Shown here: positions 12,053-24,539 of the stretch, one piece after another | Position numbering within the stretch: position 1 is the first letter of the stretch | How the letters are laid out: the number at the start of each line of letters is the position of its first letter | Source: Uranotaenia lowii | Taxonomy: Eukaryota; Arthropoda; Insecta; Diptera; Culicidae | Assembly (NCBI RefSeq): GCF_029784155.1 | Contig: NC_073691.1 | Span: 87,923,361 to 87,987,360, forward strand | Length of the DNA: 64,000 nt | Direction: 5' to 3' | Made by a program: the position numbers and the translations under genes | Notes under the pieces: model-generated | Told to the model about the DNA's origin: nothing | The model's database searches: none | Seen by the model: the letters and a program-made list of their open reading frames with translations, nothing else

Positions 12053-12409
12053 TCAAAAATTTTTAAGTTCATCCGAAATCAATGGATTTTCAAATTTGAA
12101 ACGAATACTAATGAAATCAGTTAGGCAAGTACCTTCCAGTACATCCGGCATCTCCGTTGCTGAAACAATCTCTATGCTCAGATTGTGGAGCATGTCGTCC
12201 AGGGTTGAGGAAACCAAGTTCAGCTTGGTAGTTGCGCCGTTGTCCTGCGAGAAAATGAGCGAAAGAGCAATGGGATGCATGGAGAAATATTCCAGGTTGT
12301 GAAGGTTTAGTCCGCACGGTAGAGGATCACCCAGCGCAGAGTAATTGCACCAACCGAACGCCACCACTGTTGCAAGCTGAATGGGGGAGGCCGAATGTAT
12401 GCGCGCCAT
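12053..12409 (-). CDS. Unrecognised 118-codon frame
   Basis: A minus-strand frame from an ATG at 12409 whose first 37 or so codons lie in the 209-bp duplicated segment and whose remainder (LVSSTLDDMLHNLSIEIVS and onward) is unique here. Composition is protein-like (mixed hydrophobic and acidic), and a plus-strand frame over the same bases is less convincing. No domain recognised and no splice boundaries seen; it could equally be a gene fragment attached to a dispersed repeat. Confidence 0.25.
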   Translation of the reverse strand: MARIHSASPIQLATVVAFGWCNYSALGDPLPCGLNLHNLEYFSMHPIALSLIFSQDNGATTKLNLVSSTLDDMLHNLSIEIVSATEMPDVLEGTCLTDFISIRFKFENPLISDELKNF

Positions 12410-12505
12410 AATGCGAGTAGCTTTGTCGACCTTTGTCGACTATCAGTTGCAGGCAGTGCTGCCAAATATACAGGGATGTCGGCCGCGGCTGCGTCCGACC
12501 TCACA
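12297..12505. repeat. 209-bp dispersed duplicate, copy 1
   Basis: Appears identical by eye to 23846-24054 over the full 209 bases and in the same orientation, then diverges abruptly at both edges. It contains a short local duplication (TTTGTCGACC/TTTGTCGACT). No target duplication is obvious. Confidence 0.85.
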
Positions 12506-13189
12506 TCTCACCTCTTCTCCGATATAACTAATTTTCTTTTTTTTTCTTTTTCTGTGTTCATTAACATTAAAAGTGACAAAAGGTTTTTTAAGAAAATTTC
12601 ATTTTTCTTTCTTTTGCAATCCAACATATTTTTAAGGATGTTTAATAATCTTGAAATTTAATGGTTCTACACGCTGCAACTTGACTAGTTTTGATCCACT
12701 CTGATGTTCCAACTTGTTTCAACCAATGTTCCAGCTCATCATTTTTTTAAAGGATTCCCAAACCGGTGATGCTCACCCATCCAGCCTCTACTTCTATAAT
12801 CTTAACACATCTAAACATTTTTTTTCAACTATATTTACCAAAATTATGTCGTAAGGGACAAGAACTAGGATAAGCCCTTTTTCTCATGGCTTTTGAAAAC
12901 AAATTCATGACAATCCAACAGGTCGATGTGGTATGCATCTAGCGAGCTTGATACAGATAAGCTGAAACAAGCAATAAAATAAGCTATTCGGGTTAAAAAA
13001 ACATTGAGTAGAGCAAACAGGATGTTCCTCTTTTTTTTTTATTTCAGCAAGTGTGCTACAAGGATAGAATCACGATATTTAGATGGTAACGATTTAATGT
13101 TGGCTTCTCTGAAAAACATGGCTTGACATTGCTTAATTTTCCTCAACTGTGAACCAGACCATTTCGTTTTGACATCCACTTCAAAATTT
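12506..13189. other. No gene seen
   Basis: AT-rich with a T-run near 13031. Nothing recognised. Confidence 0.4.
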
Positions 13190-13655
13190 TCAACAAACGG
13201 AAGTCTCGTCCTGCCTTAACATAATCACCAAACCAAGTCTCAATTCACTTATGCATTTTCAGTAGGCACAAGTATCAATCCGCTTATACAGATTCAACAA
13301 GCGTAATTCTCATCCGTTTTAACATAATCAACAAGTACAATCCGCTTAAACATAATCGACAAACAGAAGTTTCAATCCGCTTTCTAATTTTCAACAGACA
13401 GAAGTCTCAAAACACACTTATATTTTCAACTGTCAGAAGCCACAAACAACTCTTTAATTTTCAACAGGTAGATGCTTCTATTCTATCTCCATTTAATTTC
13501 AGCAAACTAAAGACTTTTTACCGTTTTACGTGTTTTCAATTAATTCAAGTCTTCAACAAATGGTCATACTTTACAAACAGAAGTCTCAATCCGCTTCTTT
13601 ATTTTTCACAAACATAAGTCTCAATCCGCTTCTACCTATTCAACACTCAATCACA
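13190..13655 (+). repeat. Degenerate tandem repeat, about 40-45 bp period
   Basis: Variants of CAACAAACAGAAGTCTCAATCCGCTT recur about ten times with point changes and indels. It ends directly before the RTE-like fragment. Confidence 0.6.
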
Positions 13656-13729
13656 ACTCTAAATTAAGATCGAAATTCCTATAACGAAATGGTTTTGTAA
13701 CACTCAATGGCACGCCAACGCCAACGTTA

Positions 13730-14546
13730 ACAATGGAGCAATTGAACGAGCTTGACCTGGCTGACGATATTGTTTTGCTCGCCCAAACACAACCGGATAT
13801 GCAGAGCAAACTCGACGACCTCACCGAAAGTTCCAAGGCAGCAGGTCTCAAAGTCAATGTCGGAAAGACCAAGTCGGTGGAAATCAACACAGAAAATCCC
13901 TCCAGTTTCATGGTAGCTGGGCAACAAGTTGAGAAAGTGGAGTGCTTCCAGTATCTTAGTAGCCAGATAACGCCTGATTGTGGTACCAGGAAAGACATTG
14001 AAACCCGGATCAGAAAGGCCCGATTTGCGTTTGCGAGTCTCTGAAACATCTGGCGCCAGATCTCTCTACGAACAAAAAATACGAATCTTCAACTCAAACG
14101 TCAAATCCGTATTGCTGTACGGGTGCGAAACTTGGTGCACATATGCGGTAACGACGCGAAAACTGCAAGTATTTGTAAATCGTTGCCTGCGGAATATCAT
14201 CCGCGCTTGGTGGCCTGGCAACTGGATCTCAAATGAGGAACTACATCGCCGGTGTCATCAAAGGGCGCTAGAAATCGAGATTCTGGAACGTAAGTGGAGA
14301 TGGATTGGGCACACGCTGCGGAAAGATGAAAACGAGATTTGCAGAGAGGCGCTAGATTGGAATCCAGAAGGTCATCGAAGAAGAGGCAGACCCAGAAATT
14401 CGTGGCGGCGAAGCCTAACCGCTGAAATCCGAACTGTCGACGAGAATCTTGACTGGGACCAGGTGAAGACGCTGGCTCCGGATCGTCAACAGTGGAGGTC
14501 TTTTACTACGGCCCTATGCACCGATGGATCGGCGCGGGATCATTAA
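13730..14546 (+). pseudogene. RTE-like non-LTR reverse transcriptase, 3' fragment
   Basis: Begins in the palm with LDLADDIVLLAQ (catalytic ADD box), then GLKVNVGKTKSVEIN, the FQYLSSQITPDCGTRKD block and the carboxyl tail KSVLLYGCETWC...LRNIIRAWWPGNWISN...RKWRWIGHTLRK...RRRGRPRNSWRR. A nonsense codon (TGA at 14042, where an Arg codon is expected) and a one-base gain in an A-run near 14080 break the frame; the rest reads to the stop at 14544. The 3' end is the short tetranucleotide tail AAGTAAGTAAG, typical of RTE-type insertions. The 5' part including the endonuclease is missing. It belongs to a different lineage from the fragment at 5742. Confidence 0.8.
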
Positions 14547-14599
14547 GTAAGTAAGCACGCCAATTTGCCATATCTATTATAGAATTGACTATATTTTAC

Positions 14600-17090
14600 C
14601 CCGCACATGTCTATTGAACAAATACTGGCCCTTAAAGCACACTGAAATAAAAAACTATGCACTGGTCATCTATGCGTTGCCTTTTAAGCTTAACTGAATT
14701 AACGATTTTTTTTTCTTATTAACACAACAGTTAACAATATTCATGCTGGTTAATCTGGCTCAGCGCACCCAACAATTCAACAAGATGACAATTTACTATA
14801 TTTATGTTGAATCAACAATCATGCGTTGGTATAGCCAGGTCGAACGAAAACTTTGACGATTCATCAAAGAATTCAAATTATAGTGTTTATGCTGGTTGTC
14901 CCGGTTTGTAACCTTTGAGACTGTGTCGACCGTCCCGTTAAACTTAAACGAACGGCTAGTACGTAAATCTTTTATGCATTCACAAGCCAATATGTTTTGG
15001 CCATTCAAGTTCAACTCTACGAATTGAAATTTTTACACAAAAACGGCAGAGACAAATAGCTTTGTTTATTTCGCTGAAGTATCTTTTACATTTTAACAAT
15101 TACAATGTACTGTACGCGTTCTGGCCTGTAGTGATGATAGATAGAATTGAATATTTATAATAAAATTGAAGGTTGTAAGTGGTTGGAACTGATACAGTAA
15201 AAGTAAGTAAAATCATACAGTCAATCGTATGATGAGCATGTTCCACTGAAAAAATGTGATTAATAAGTTTAACGTACAGAATGTTAATGCTGTCAGTTTT
15301 GAGCTAAAAATGAAAGAGAAAAAAATAGAATTGCAAAAGAGAGAACGAGATCGCGTAATGCGCATGATTCTTTTGACGAATTTTGAGGGAGTAAGTTGTA
15401 TTTTTAGTTTGTGTGCGAAAATCTCGAGGAAATTCTAGAAAGTAATCGAGAAATCTAGTGATGAGCACGACATGGCCGTCCCATCTCAGTCCCCAAAATG
15501 CGTAGACCATCCCAGCTCCACTAAAACAAACTACTGATGCTTAAATTCTCAATGCGTATACCGGCCTTTTTAGTTAAACAATTCGATATCTATCAGGCCG
15601 TCACAATTCACCAAAACGAAATGACTTACTTTCAAACATATCAACTTACGATCGCAAACTGGTTATCCCGGTCCAGCGAATACGACCTCACGACCTCTGT
15701 GAGTTGACTGTCACAGTTGAACTACAGGAATACGTTACTCATGACAATGTACTGTGCTGGGACCAGCATGCTCATTAGCATTCCTAGTTCAACTAAACAC
15801 ATTGATTTGTTGGCAGTCTCAGCTTATTCTAACGCAATTGATAAATATACGGCGCAACGCCAAATTTATTAGCTTTATTTATCAGCTTTATTCAATGTAT
15901 GAAAGTGTGGGTCATTCCAGTACAAGCACTAAGCACAATGACTTGTTGACCATCTTCAACATTGCAACTTGTATGCGGTCCCAGCTTAATCCAATACTAT
16001 AACTTGTTGGTCGTCCCTTCTAAACGAAACGAATTGACTTGTAGGTCATCATCAACATTACAATTTGTTGGCAATTAACATATGGTGTTATTAGCCGTCC
16101 TAGTTCAAAATAACATCCTAACAGGTTGGCTATCTCAACTTAACCAAATGCAACGACTTGTTGTCCGTTCCTGCTTAACTCAATATCTCAACATGTTGGC
16201 CATCCCAGCTCAACTCAATATCTCAACTTGCTGGTCGACCTAGTTCAACGCTACATTTTAACAAGTTGGCCGTCCCAGCTCAACTCAACAACTTGACACG
16301 TTGGAAGTCCGAGTCCAACTCAACATATTAATTGACTTTAACGACCCCTCTAAGGTAGCTCTGATACTTTGTGTATCGTCAGTATCAGTTGACTTGGTCG
16401 GATCTAACTGACTTGGATCAGATTTTATAGATTACCAAATTTCTCTACTAATTTTCAAACCTCAATATTATTCAAACTGCATTACAAAAACTGATCCTTC
16501 AATTGAAACAAGTAAGGCAATCATTTTCTAAATCAATGTATTTAATGATCTTCATCACATGCCAACTGTAAAATTAATTGTCAGATGCTTCAGATACTTA
16601 TTGAATATCGTAACACATTTCAATGTAATGTTGGATTTGCCTGATTTTTTATAAAAGCATTTTGGTTGTCTCGATTCATGCAAACGTCTTAACTTGTTGA
16701 TTATCCTAACTCAATTCTTACCGTAGGATTGTAAACCAAACTAGCAACATCTTACAATCCGTCCCAGCTCAACTAGATACGATATTTCTACTTATGGGCC
16801 ACTCAGGCTTAACTGAACATCTAAGCTTGTTGGTCGTCCCAGCATAGCTTAAGTACATCAGCATCTGAACTAACTTATTAACAGTTTTAGCTTTACCTAT
16901 GACCTTCCCTGCATACCTTAACATTCAAAGCCAATTCCGTTTAATTTATTGCAATTACTACTGCTCGTTCAAGTTGAATTAAATGTTACAACTAGTTGGC
17001 TGTCAAAGCTCCACACAATTAAAAAACTGCTGGCCTTCCCAGCTCAACACAATGTTCTGATAAGTTGACTGTCCCACTCTGAATGTACTA
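14600..17090 (+). repeat. Diverged left flank of the satellite array
   Basis: Motifs such as TTGGCCATCCCAGCTCAACTCAA, TTGGTCGTCCC and TTGGCTATCTCAACTTAA recur irregularly, first faint (14700-15700) then increasingly like the core unit from about 15750. This is the expected decay gradient at the edge of a tandem array. No gene seen here. Confidence 0.65.
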
Positions 17091-20000
17091 ACTAGTTGGC
17101 CGTCCCAGCTCAACTCAACTCAAAGACTGTAAGCCGTCCCAGCTCAACACAATGTACTTACTAGTTGGCCGTCCCAGCTCAACTCAACTCAAAGACAGTT
17201 TTCTGTCTCTGTTCGACAAAATGTATTAACCAGTTGTCCGTCCCAGCAAACTGAAATCAAAGACTGTTGGCCGTCCTAGCTCAACTCAATGTACTTATTA
17301 GTTGGCCGTCCCAGCTCAACTCAACTCAAAGACGGTTGGCTGTCTCAGCTCAACACAATGTACTTACTAGTTGGCCGTCCCAGCTCAACTCAACTCAAAA
17401 ACTGTTGGCCGTCCCAGCTCAACTCAACTCAAAGACTGTCGGCCGTCCCAGCTCAACACAATGTACTCATTAGTTGGCCGTCCCAGCTCAACTCAACTCA
17501 AAGACTGTTGGCCGTCCCAGCTCAACACAATGTACTTTATAGTTTGCCGTCCCAGCTCAACTCAACTCAAAGACTGTTGGCCGTCTCAGCTCAACACAAT
17601 GTACTTACTAGTTGGCCGTCCCAGCTCAACTCAACTCAACTCAAAGACTGTTGGCCGTCCCAGCTCAACACAATGTACTTATTAGTTGGCCGTCCCAGCT
17701 CAACTCAACTCAAAGACGGTTGGCTGTCTCAGCTCAACACAATGTACTTACTAGTTGGCCGTCCCAGCTCAACTCAACTCAAAAACTGTTGGCTGTCCCA
17801 GCTCAACTCAACTCAAAGACTGTTGGCCGTCCCAGCTCAACACAATGTACTTATTAGTTGGCCGTCCCAGCTCAACTCAACTCAAAGACTGTCGGCCGTC
17901 CCAGCTCAACACAATGTACTTTATAGTTTGCCGTCCCAGCTCAACTCAACTCAAAGACTGTTGGCCGTCTCAGCTCAACACAATGTACTTACTAGTTGGC
18001 CGTCCCAGCTCAACTCAACTCAAAAACTGTTGGCCGTCCCAGCTCAACACAATGTACTTAATAGTTGGCCGTCCCAGCTCAACTCAACTCAACTCAAAGA
18101 CTGTTGGCCGTCCCAGCTCAACACAATGTACTTATTAGTTGGCCGTCCCAGCTCAACTCAACTCAAAGACGGTTGGCTGTCTCAGCTCAACACAATGTAC
18201 TTACTAGTTGGCCGTCCCAGCTAAACTCAACTCAAAACTGTTGGCCGTCCCAGCTCAACACAATGTACTTACTAGTAGGCCGTCCCAGCTCAACTCAACT
18301 CAAAGACTGTTGGCCGTCCCAGCTCAACACAATGTACTTATTAGTTGGCCGTCCCAGCTCAACTCAACTCAAAGACTGTCGGCCGTCCCAGCTCAACACA
18401 ATGTACTCATTAGTTGGCCGTCCCAGCTCAACTCAACTCATAGACTGTTGGCCGTCCCAGCTCAACACAATGTACTTACTAGTTGGCCGTCTCAGCTCAA
18501 CTCATCTCAAAGACTGTTGGCCGTCCCAGCTCAACACAATGTACTTACTAGTTGGCCGTCCCAGCTCAACTCAACTCAAAACTGTTGGCCGTCCCAGCTC
18601 AACACAATGTACTTACTAGTTGGCCGTCCCAGCTCAACTCAACTCAACGACTGTTGGCCGTCCCAGCTCAACACAATGTACTTACTAGTTGGCCGTCCCA
18701 GCTCAACTCAACTCAAAAACTGTTGGCCGTCCCAGCTCAACACAATGTACTTACTAGTTGGCCGTCCCAGCTCAACTCAACTCAAATACTGTTGGCCGTC
18801 CCAGCTCAACACAATGTACTTACTAGTTGGCCGTCCCAGCTCAACTCAACTCAAAAACTGTTGGCCGTCCCAGCTCAACACAATGTACTTAATAGTTGGC
18901 CGTCCCAGCTCAACTCAACTCAACTCAAAGACTGTTGGCCGTCCCAGCTCAACACAATGTACTTACTAGTTGGCCGTCCCAGCTCAACACAATGTACTTA
19001 CTAGTTGGCCGTCCCAGCTCAACTCAACTCAAAAACTGTTGGCCGTCCCAGCTCAACACAATGTACTTACTAGTAGGCCGTCCCAGCTCAACTCAACTCA
19101 AAGACTGTTGGCCGTCCCAGCTCAACACAATGTACTTATTAGTTGGCCGTCTCAGCTCAACTCAACTCAAAGACTGTTGGCCGTCCCAGCTCAACACAAT
19201 GTACTTACTAGTTGGCCGTCCCAGCTCAACTCAACTCAAAACTGTTGGCCGTCCCAGCTCAACACAATGTACTTAATAGTTGGCCGTCCCAGCTCAACTC
19301 AACTCAACGACTGTTGGCCGTCCCAGCTCAACACAATGTACTTACTAGTAGGCCGTCCCAGCTCAACTCAACTCAAAAACTGTTGGCCGTCCCAGCTCAA
19401 CACAATGTACTTAATAGTTGGCCGTCCCAGCTCAACTCAACTCAAAGACTGTTGGCCGTCCCAGCTCAACACAATGTACTTATTAGTTGGCCGTCCCAGC
19501 TCAACTCAACTCAAAGACTGTCGGCCGTCCCAGCTCAACACAATGTACTCATTAGTTGGCCGTCCCAGCTCAACTCAACTCAAAGACTGTTGGCCGTCCC
19601 AGCTCAACACAATGTACTTATTAGTTGGCCGTCCCAGCTCAACTCAAATCAAAGACTGTCGGCCGTCCCAGCTCAACACAATGTACTCATTGTTTGGCCG
19701 TCCCAGCTCAACTCAACTCAAAGACTGTTGGCCGTCCCAGCTCAACACAATGTACTTATTAGTTGGCCGTCCCAGCTCAACTCAACTCAAAGACGGTTGG
19801 CTGTCTCAGCTCAACACAATGTACTTACTAGTTGGCCGTCCCAGCTAAACTCAACTCAAAACTGTTGGCCGTCCCAGCTCAACACAATGTACTTACTAGT
19901 AGGCCGTCCCAGCTCAACTCAACTCAAAGACTGTTGGCCGTCCCAGCTCAACACAATGTACTTATTAGTTGGCCGTCCCAGCTCAACTCAACTCAAAGAC

Positions 20001-21985
20001 TGTCGGCCGTCCCAGCTCAACACAATGTACTCATTAGTTGGCCGTCCCAGCTCAACTCAACTCATAGACTGTTGGCCGTCCCAGCTCAACACAATGTACT
20101 TACTAGTTGGCCGTCTCAGCTCAACTCATCTCAAAGACTGTTGGCCGTCCCAGCTCAACACAATGTACTTACTAGTTGGCCGTCCCAGCTCAACTCAACT
20201 CAAAACTGTTGGCCGTCCCAGCTCAACACAATGTACTTAATAGTTGGCCGTCCCAGCTCAACTCAACTCAACGACTGTTGGCCGTCCCAGCTCAACACAA
20301 TGTACTTACTAGTTGGCCGTCCCAGCTCAACTCAACTCAAAAACTGTTGGCCGTCCCAGCTCAACACAATGTACTTACTAGTTGGCCGTCCCAGCTCAAC
20401 TCAACTCAAATACTGTTGGCCGTCCCAGCTCAACACAATGTACTTACTAGTTGGCCGTCCCAGCTCAACTCAACTCAAAAACTGTTGGCCGTCCCAGCTC
20501 AACACAATGTACTTAATAGTTGGCCGTCCCAGCTCAACTCAACTCAACTCAAAGACTGTTGGCCGTCCCAGCTCAACACAATGTACTTACTAGTTGGCCG
20601 TCCCAGCTCAACTCAACTCAAAAACTGTTGGCCGTCCCAGCTCAACACAATGTACTTACTAGTAGGCCGTCCCAGCTCAACTCAACTCAAAGACTGTTGG
20701 CCGTCCCAGCTCAACACAATGTACTTATTAGTTGGCCGTCTCAGCTCAACTCAACTCAAAGACTGTTGGCCGTCCCAGCTCAACACAATGTACTTACTAG
20801 TTGGCCGTCCCAGCTCAACTCAACTCAAAACTGTTGGCCGTCCCAGCTCAACACAATGTACTTAATAGTTGGCCGTCCCAGCTCAACTCAACTCAACGAC
20901 TGTTGGCCGTCCCAGCTCAACACAATGTACTTACTAGTAGGCCGTCCCAGCTCAACTCAACTCAAAAACTGTTGGCCGTCCCAGCTCAACACAATGTACT
21001 TAATAGTTGGCCGTCCCAGCTCAACTCAACTCAAAGACTGTTGGCCGTCCCAGCTCAACACAATGTACTTATTAGTTGGCCGTCCCAGCTCAACTCAACT
21101 CAAAGACTGTCGGCCGTCCCAGCTCAACACAATGTACTCATTAGTTGGCCGTCCCAGCTCAACTCAACTCAAAGACTGTTGGCCGTCCCAGCTCAACACA
21201 ATGTACTTATTAGTTGGCCGTCCCAGCTCAACTCAAATCAAAGACTGTCGGCCGTCCCAGCTCAACACAATGTACTCATTAGTTGGCCGTCCCAGCTCAA
21301 CTCAACTCAAAGACTGTTGGCCGTCCCAGCTCAACACAATGTACTTACTAGTTGGCCGTCTCAGCTCAACTCATCTCAAAGACTGTTGGCCGTCCCAGCT
21401 CAACACAATGTACTTACTAGTTGGCCGTCCCAGCTCAACTCAACTCAAAGACTGTTGGCCGTCCCAGCTCAACACAATGTACTTATTAGTTGGCCGTCCC
21501 AGCTCAACTCAAATCAAAGACTGTCGGCCGTCCCAGCTCAACACAATGTACTCATTATTTGGCCGTCCCAGCTCAACTCAACTCAAAGACTGTTGGCCGT
21601 CCCAGCTCAACACAATGTACTTACTAGTTGGCCGTCTCAGCTCAACTCATCTCAAAGACTGTTGGCCGTCCCAGCTCAACACAATGTACTTACTAGTTGG
21701 CCGTCCCAGCTCAACTCAACTCAAAACTGTTGGCCGTCCCAGCTCAACACAATGTACTTAATAGTTGGCCGGCCCAGCTCAACTCAACTCAAAGACTGTT
21801 GGTCGTCCCAGCTCAACACAATGTACTTACTAGTTGGCCGTCAAAGCTCAACTCAACTCAAAAACTGTTTTCTGTCTCTGCTCAACAAAATGTACTTACT
21901 AGTTGGCCGTCCCAGCTCAACTCAACTCAAAAACTGTTGGCTGTCTCAGCTCAACACAATGTACTTACTAGTTGGCTGACCCAAC
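17091..21985 (+). repeat. 69-bp dimeric satellite array
   Basis: About 70 near-identical units. Each unit is a pair of related half-repeats: GTTGGCCGTCCCAGCTCAAC followed by TCAACTCAAAGACT, then GTTGGCCGTCCCAGCTCAAC followed by ACAATGTACTTACTA. The spacer varies in a small set of forms (TTACTA, TTATTA, TCATTA, TTAATA, TTTATA). Because 69 is divisible by three, two forward frames stay open for up to about 410 codons; these are by-products of the repeat. The array ends at about 21985 after a few divergent units. Confidence 0.97.
18172..21400 (+). repeat. Higher-order duplication inside the satellite
   Basis: The order of variant spacers starting at 18172 is repeated from 19796 at an offset of 1624 bases. 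After about 18980 the offset drops to 1589 because one copy lost a half-unit. The two blocks therefore arose by duplication of about 1.6 kb, not unit by unit. Confidence 0.8.
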
Positions 21986-23845
21986 TCAGTTTAACAATCT
22001 ATTATGCCAAATCTTCTACGCTTATCAGATACTGTTCGTTACACAACTGTTAGTTTGTGAATGTTCTTTTTTAAAGGCAGCTACAAAATATTTAAACTGT
22101 TCTGGAATTTAATCAAACGAATCAATCAGTTTAATACACTTCTGGCTCATCTCACAACATCTTTCATGTAATTTTTTTGACTCACATAAACCACTTCAAC
22201 GGCTCCTTTTATAGCATTTTGCGCTTATAATTTTATTTTTAAATAGTCTACAATACTAACGGTTATGGCATCGTAAAAAAATGAACAAGTGAGAGACGAA
22301 AATATTTGAGATATCTTGATTGTCACTATAAATAAAAATTTGCTGATATGCTACGATACATCTGCCTTGCGTTGGACAAACCAAACAGCAAATTTACAAT
22401 TTCAACTTAGACTTTATTTTGGATTTTGACAAGAATGAATTCCTCAAAATTCTTGTGGTTTTATTCTCTTATCAAATATTAAATTTTAGCCCTTCAAAAA
22501 TGCAACGCATCACTTATTTCACTTAGTCATATTAACTTGCCATATACATAAAAAATGTTTTTTCTTAGTTTTATTCGATTGATCAGCAAATTTTTTTTTT
22601 ACCTTTTTACTATTTCAGAAAATTTCAATTTTTTTTGATGAAATAATTGTTAATCGTTATCAAGATTTTTGACTTGCTGCCGTAGGGAAAGTATCCCATA
22701 ATTTGATCTACAATGTAACGTCACGAAAAACTAATATTGTAACAAATATTTCTTCGTGAACACTGTTCCAAAACAACAACAAATATAAGCTTATTTCAAT
22801 AATACTGTGTTTCGAACTGATTTCAATCCTTTCATAACTTAGCAATGAATGTTGCATGAACTCCGGACTTCATCCAAAAATGAGTTTTCAAACATAACGA
22901 CTTAAAAGCTTCAATATTACCACACACTCACGTTAAAATATTGGGCATATTGAGTTACAAAATGAATGACAACAAAGACTCTGAACCAATTCAAGGTGCA
23001 ATTCCCTTTCTTGAAAATTCTCTCGTAACTCACATTTAACAAGACAAAATCCTCCAATAAACACAAAAACCTGAATGAAGAGAACAGAAATTCAATGCAG
23101 CATTTCTCCACTGTTTGAAAAAAAACTAGAGACTTTTCATAAGACTTGCAGTCGTTTAAGACAAAAAAACTCGTGCCGGAACCAAACAAAATCCTCAAAA
23201 CCATTGTTTCATAGACAAATCATGCTCAAATTGATGAAAATCGTAAACCTGTTCGATGCGAAACCTTCTCAAAGACAATAAAAAGTTTTAATAACGATCA
23301 CGCCGAAGAAACAAAACCGTCATCCGCTCACTGGTCGGTAATTTAATCAAAGCAACCCGACATATGAGCGCTTCATTTTATTTTTCTTCCGCTTTCCATA
23401 CCCAGGCAAAACGAGCCACTCCCTTCATCTCCGACATGCGGGGAAAAAAACCATGAAAAGAAAACGCCGCTTAAAATGCTTATTCATTTCGACCAACCAT
23501 CATTAAACAAAAACTAAATCACATGATTCGACGAAGTATGGGGTGACTGCACATTACTATGTTTCTCTCAGCAAAATTGAAATAACACTGGCCTCCCGCG
23601 AAAAAAAAAATCACTTTGTTAGCCCTTCCGTCATCTCCAGACATAGGCCACATGAAGGGAAGCAGTAAAACAAACTTACCCGTGACAGCTAGGTTCTTAC
23701 GTGATTGAATAATTTACCTGTCACCATCACTGCACACTTCTAAACACCGTAAACTTTACAAAACGAAAAACAAAATACTGCGCTGGGTGATCTCTAAAAC
23801 TTTCTCTTATCCACGCTACCAAGCGTGCCTGCCAATCGGTCGCCA
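21986..23845. other. No gene seen
   Basis: AT-rich unique sequence after the satellite. Short frames near 22917-23281 on both strands show no motif. Confidence 0.45.
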
Positions 23846-24054
23846 TTGTGAAGGTTTAGTCCGCACGGTAGAGGATCACCCAGCGCAGAGTAATTGCACC
23901 AACCGAACGCCACCACTGTTGCAAGCTGAATGGGGGAGGCCGAATGTATGCGCGCCATAATGCGAGTAGCTTTGTCGACCTTTGTCGACTATCAGTTGCA
24001 GGCAGTGCTGCCAAATATACAGGGATGTCGGCCGCGGCTGCGTCCGACCTCACA
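23846..24054. repeat. 209-bp dispersed duplicate, copy 2
   Basis: Matches 12297-12505 base for base by eye. On the minus strand this copy is followed by an ATG-led frame beginning MATDWQARLVAWIRESF, which differs from the first copy's continuation. Confidence 0.85.
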
Positions 24055-24370
24055 CAGGTCTTTCCACATCTTGTGTGTGACCGATCCTGATACACCTAGC
24101 CAGGCGGTCGTCTGTTTTGTGCTCCTGGATATCATCCTGAGGCACTCAGTTAATGACAAAATTGAATTTTTTTATTTCTTCTTGAAAAAATAAAAAAAAA
24201 TATAAAACCAAATTCACAATTCAGCATCGTTTCAGATTAAAATATAATAGCAACGCTGATCTTGAGACATTGAGCGCGATTACAAACAATGATCTGGTAC
24301 TGTAGTAGGTAAATGACTTTCCGGATTCCGACTGATTGCAATGAATGAACGTTGTTAGGTTTTTAGCATA

Positions 24371-24415
24371 ATATACAGTGCCGTTCATAACGCGATATCG
24401 ATGGGATCAAAAGTT
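24371..24415 (+). mobile_element. TIR-like end (TACAGTGCCGTTCATAA)
   Basis: Second copy of the end seen at 8195. It sits just before the copia remnant; its other end is not visible. Confidence 0.4.
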
Positions 24416-24539
24416 ACGCGAGGTACAATATTCCAGGCATGAACCTAAAAATGCGATTTCTATAGAGCTCAAGTAGCCATCTCAAAGGGACCAACCAGCC
24501 AACGGACGAGCGAGAGGACAACCGGGGAAGGCCATCCAG

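Noticed and set aside
17091..21985. CRISPR-like repeat-spacer array
   Set aside because: Spacers are near-identical variants of each other, the period is a dimer, and the setting is eukaryotic.
17091..21985. Identity with a known piRNA-producing mosquito satellite
   Set aside because: I cannot recall that satellite's sequence well enough to compare; only the suggestion to test small RNAs is kept.
17267..22053. Long overlapping frames up to 413 codons rich in WPSQLNSTQ
   Set aside because: They are products of a stop-free 69-bp satellite unit, exist in more than one register, and have no start context, domain or splice evidence.
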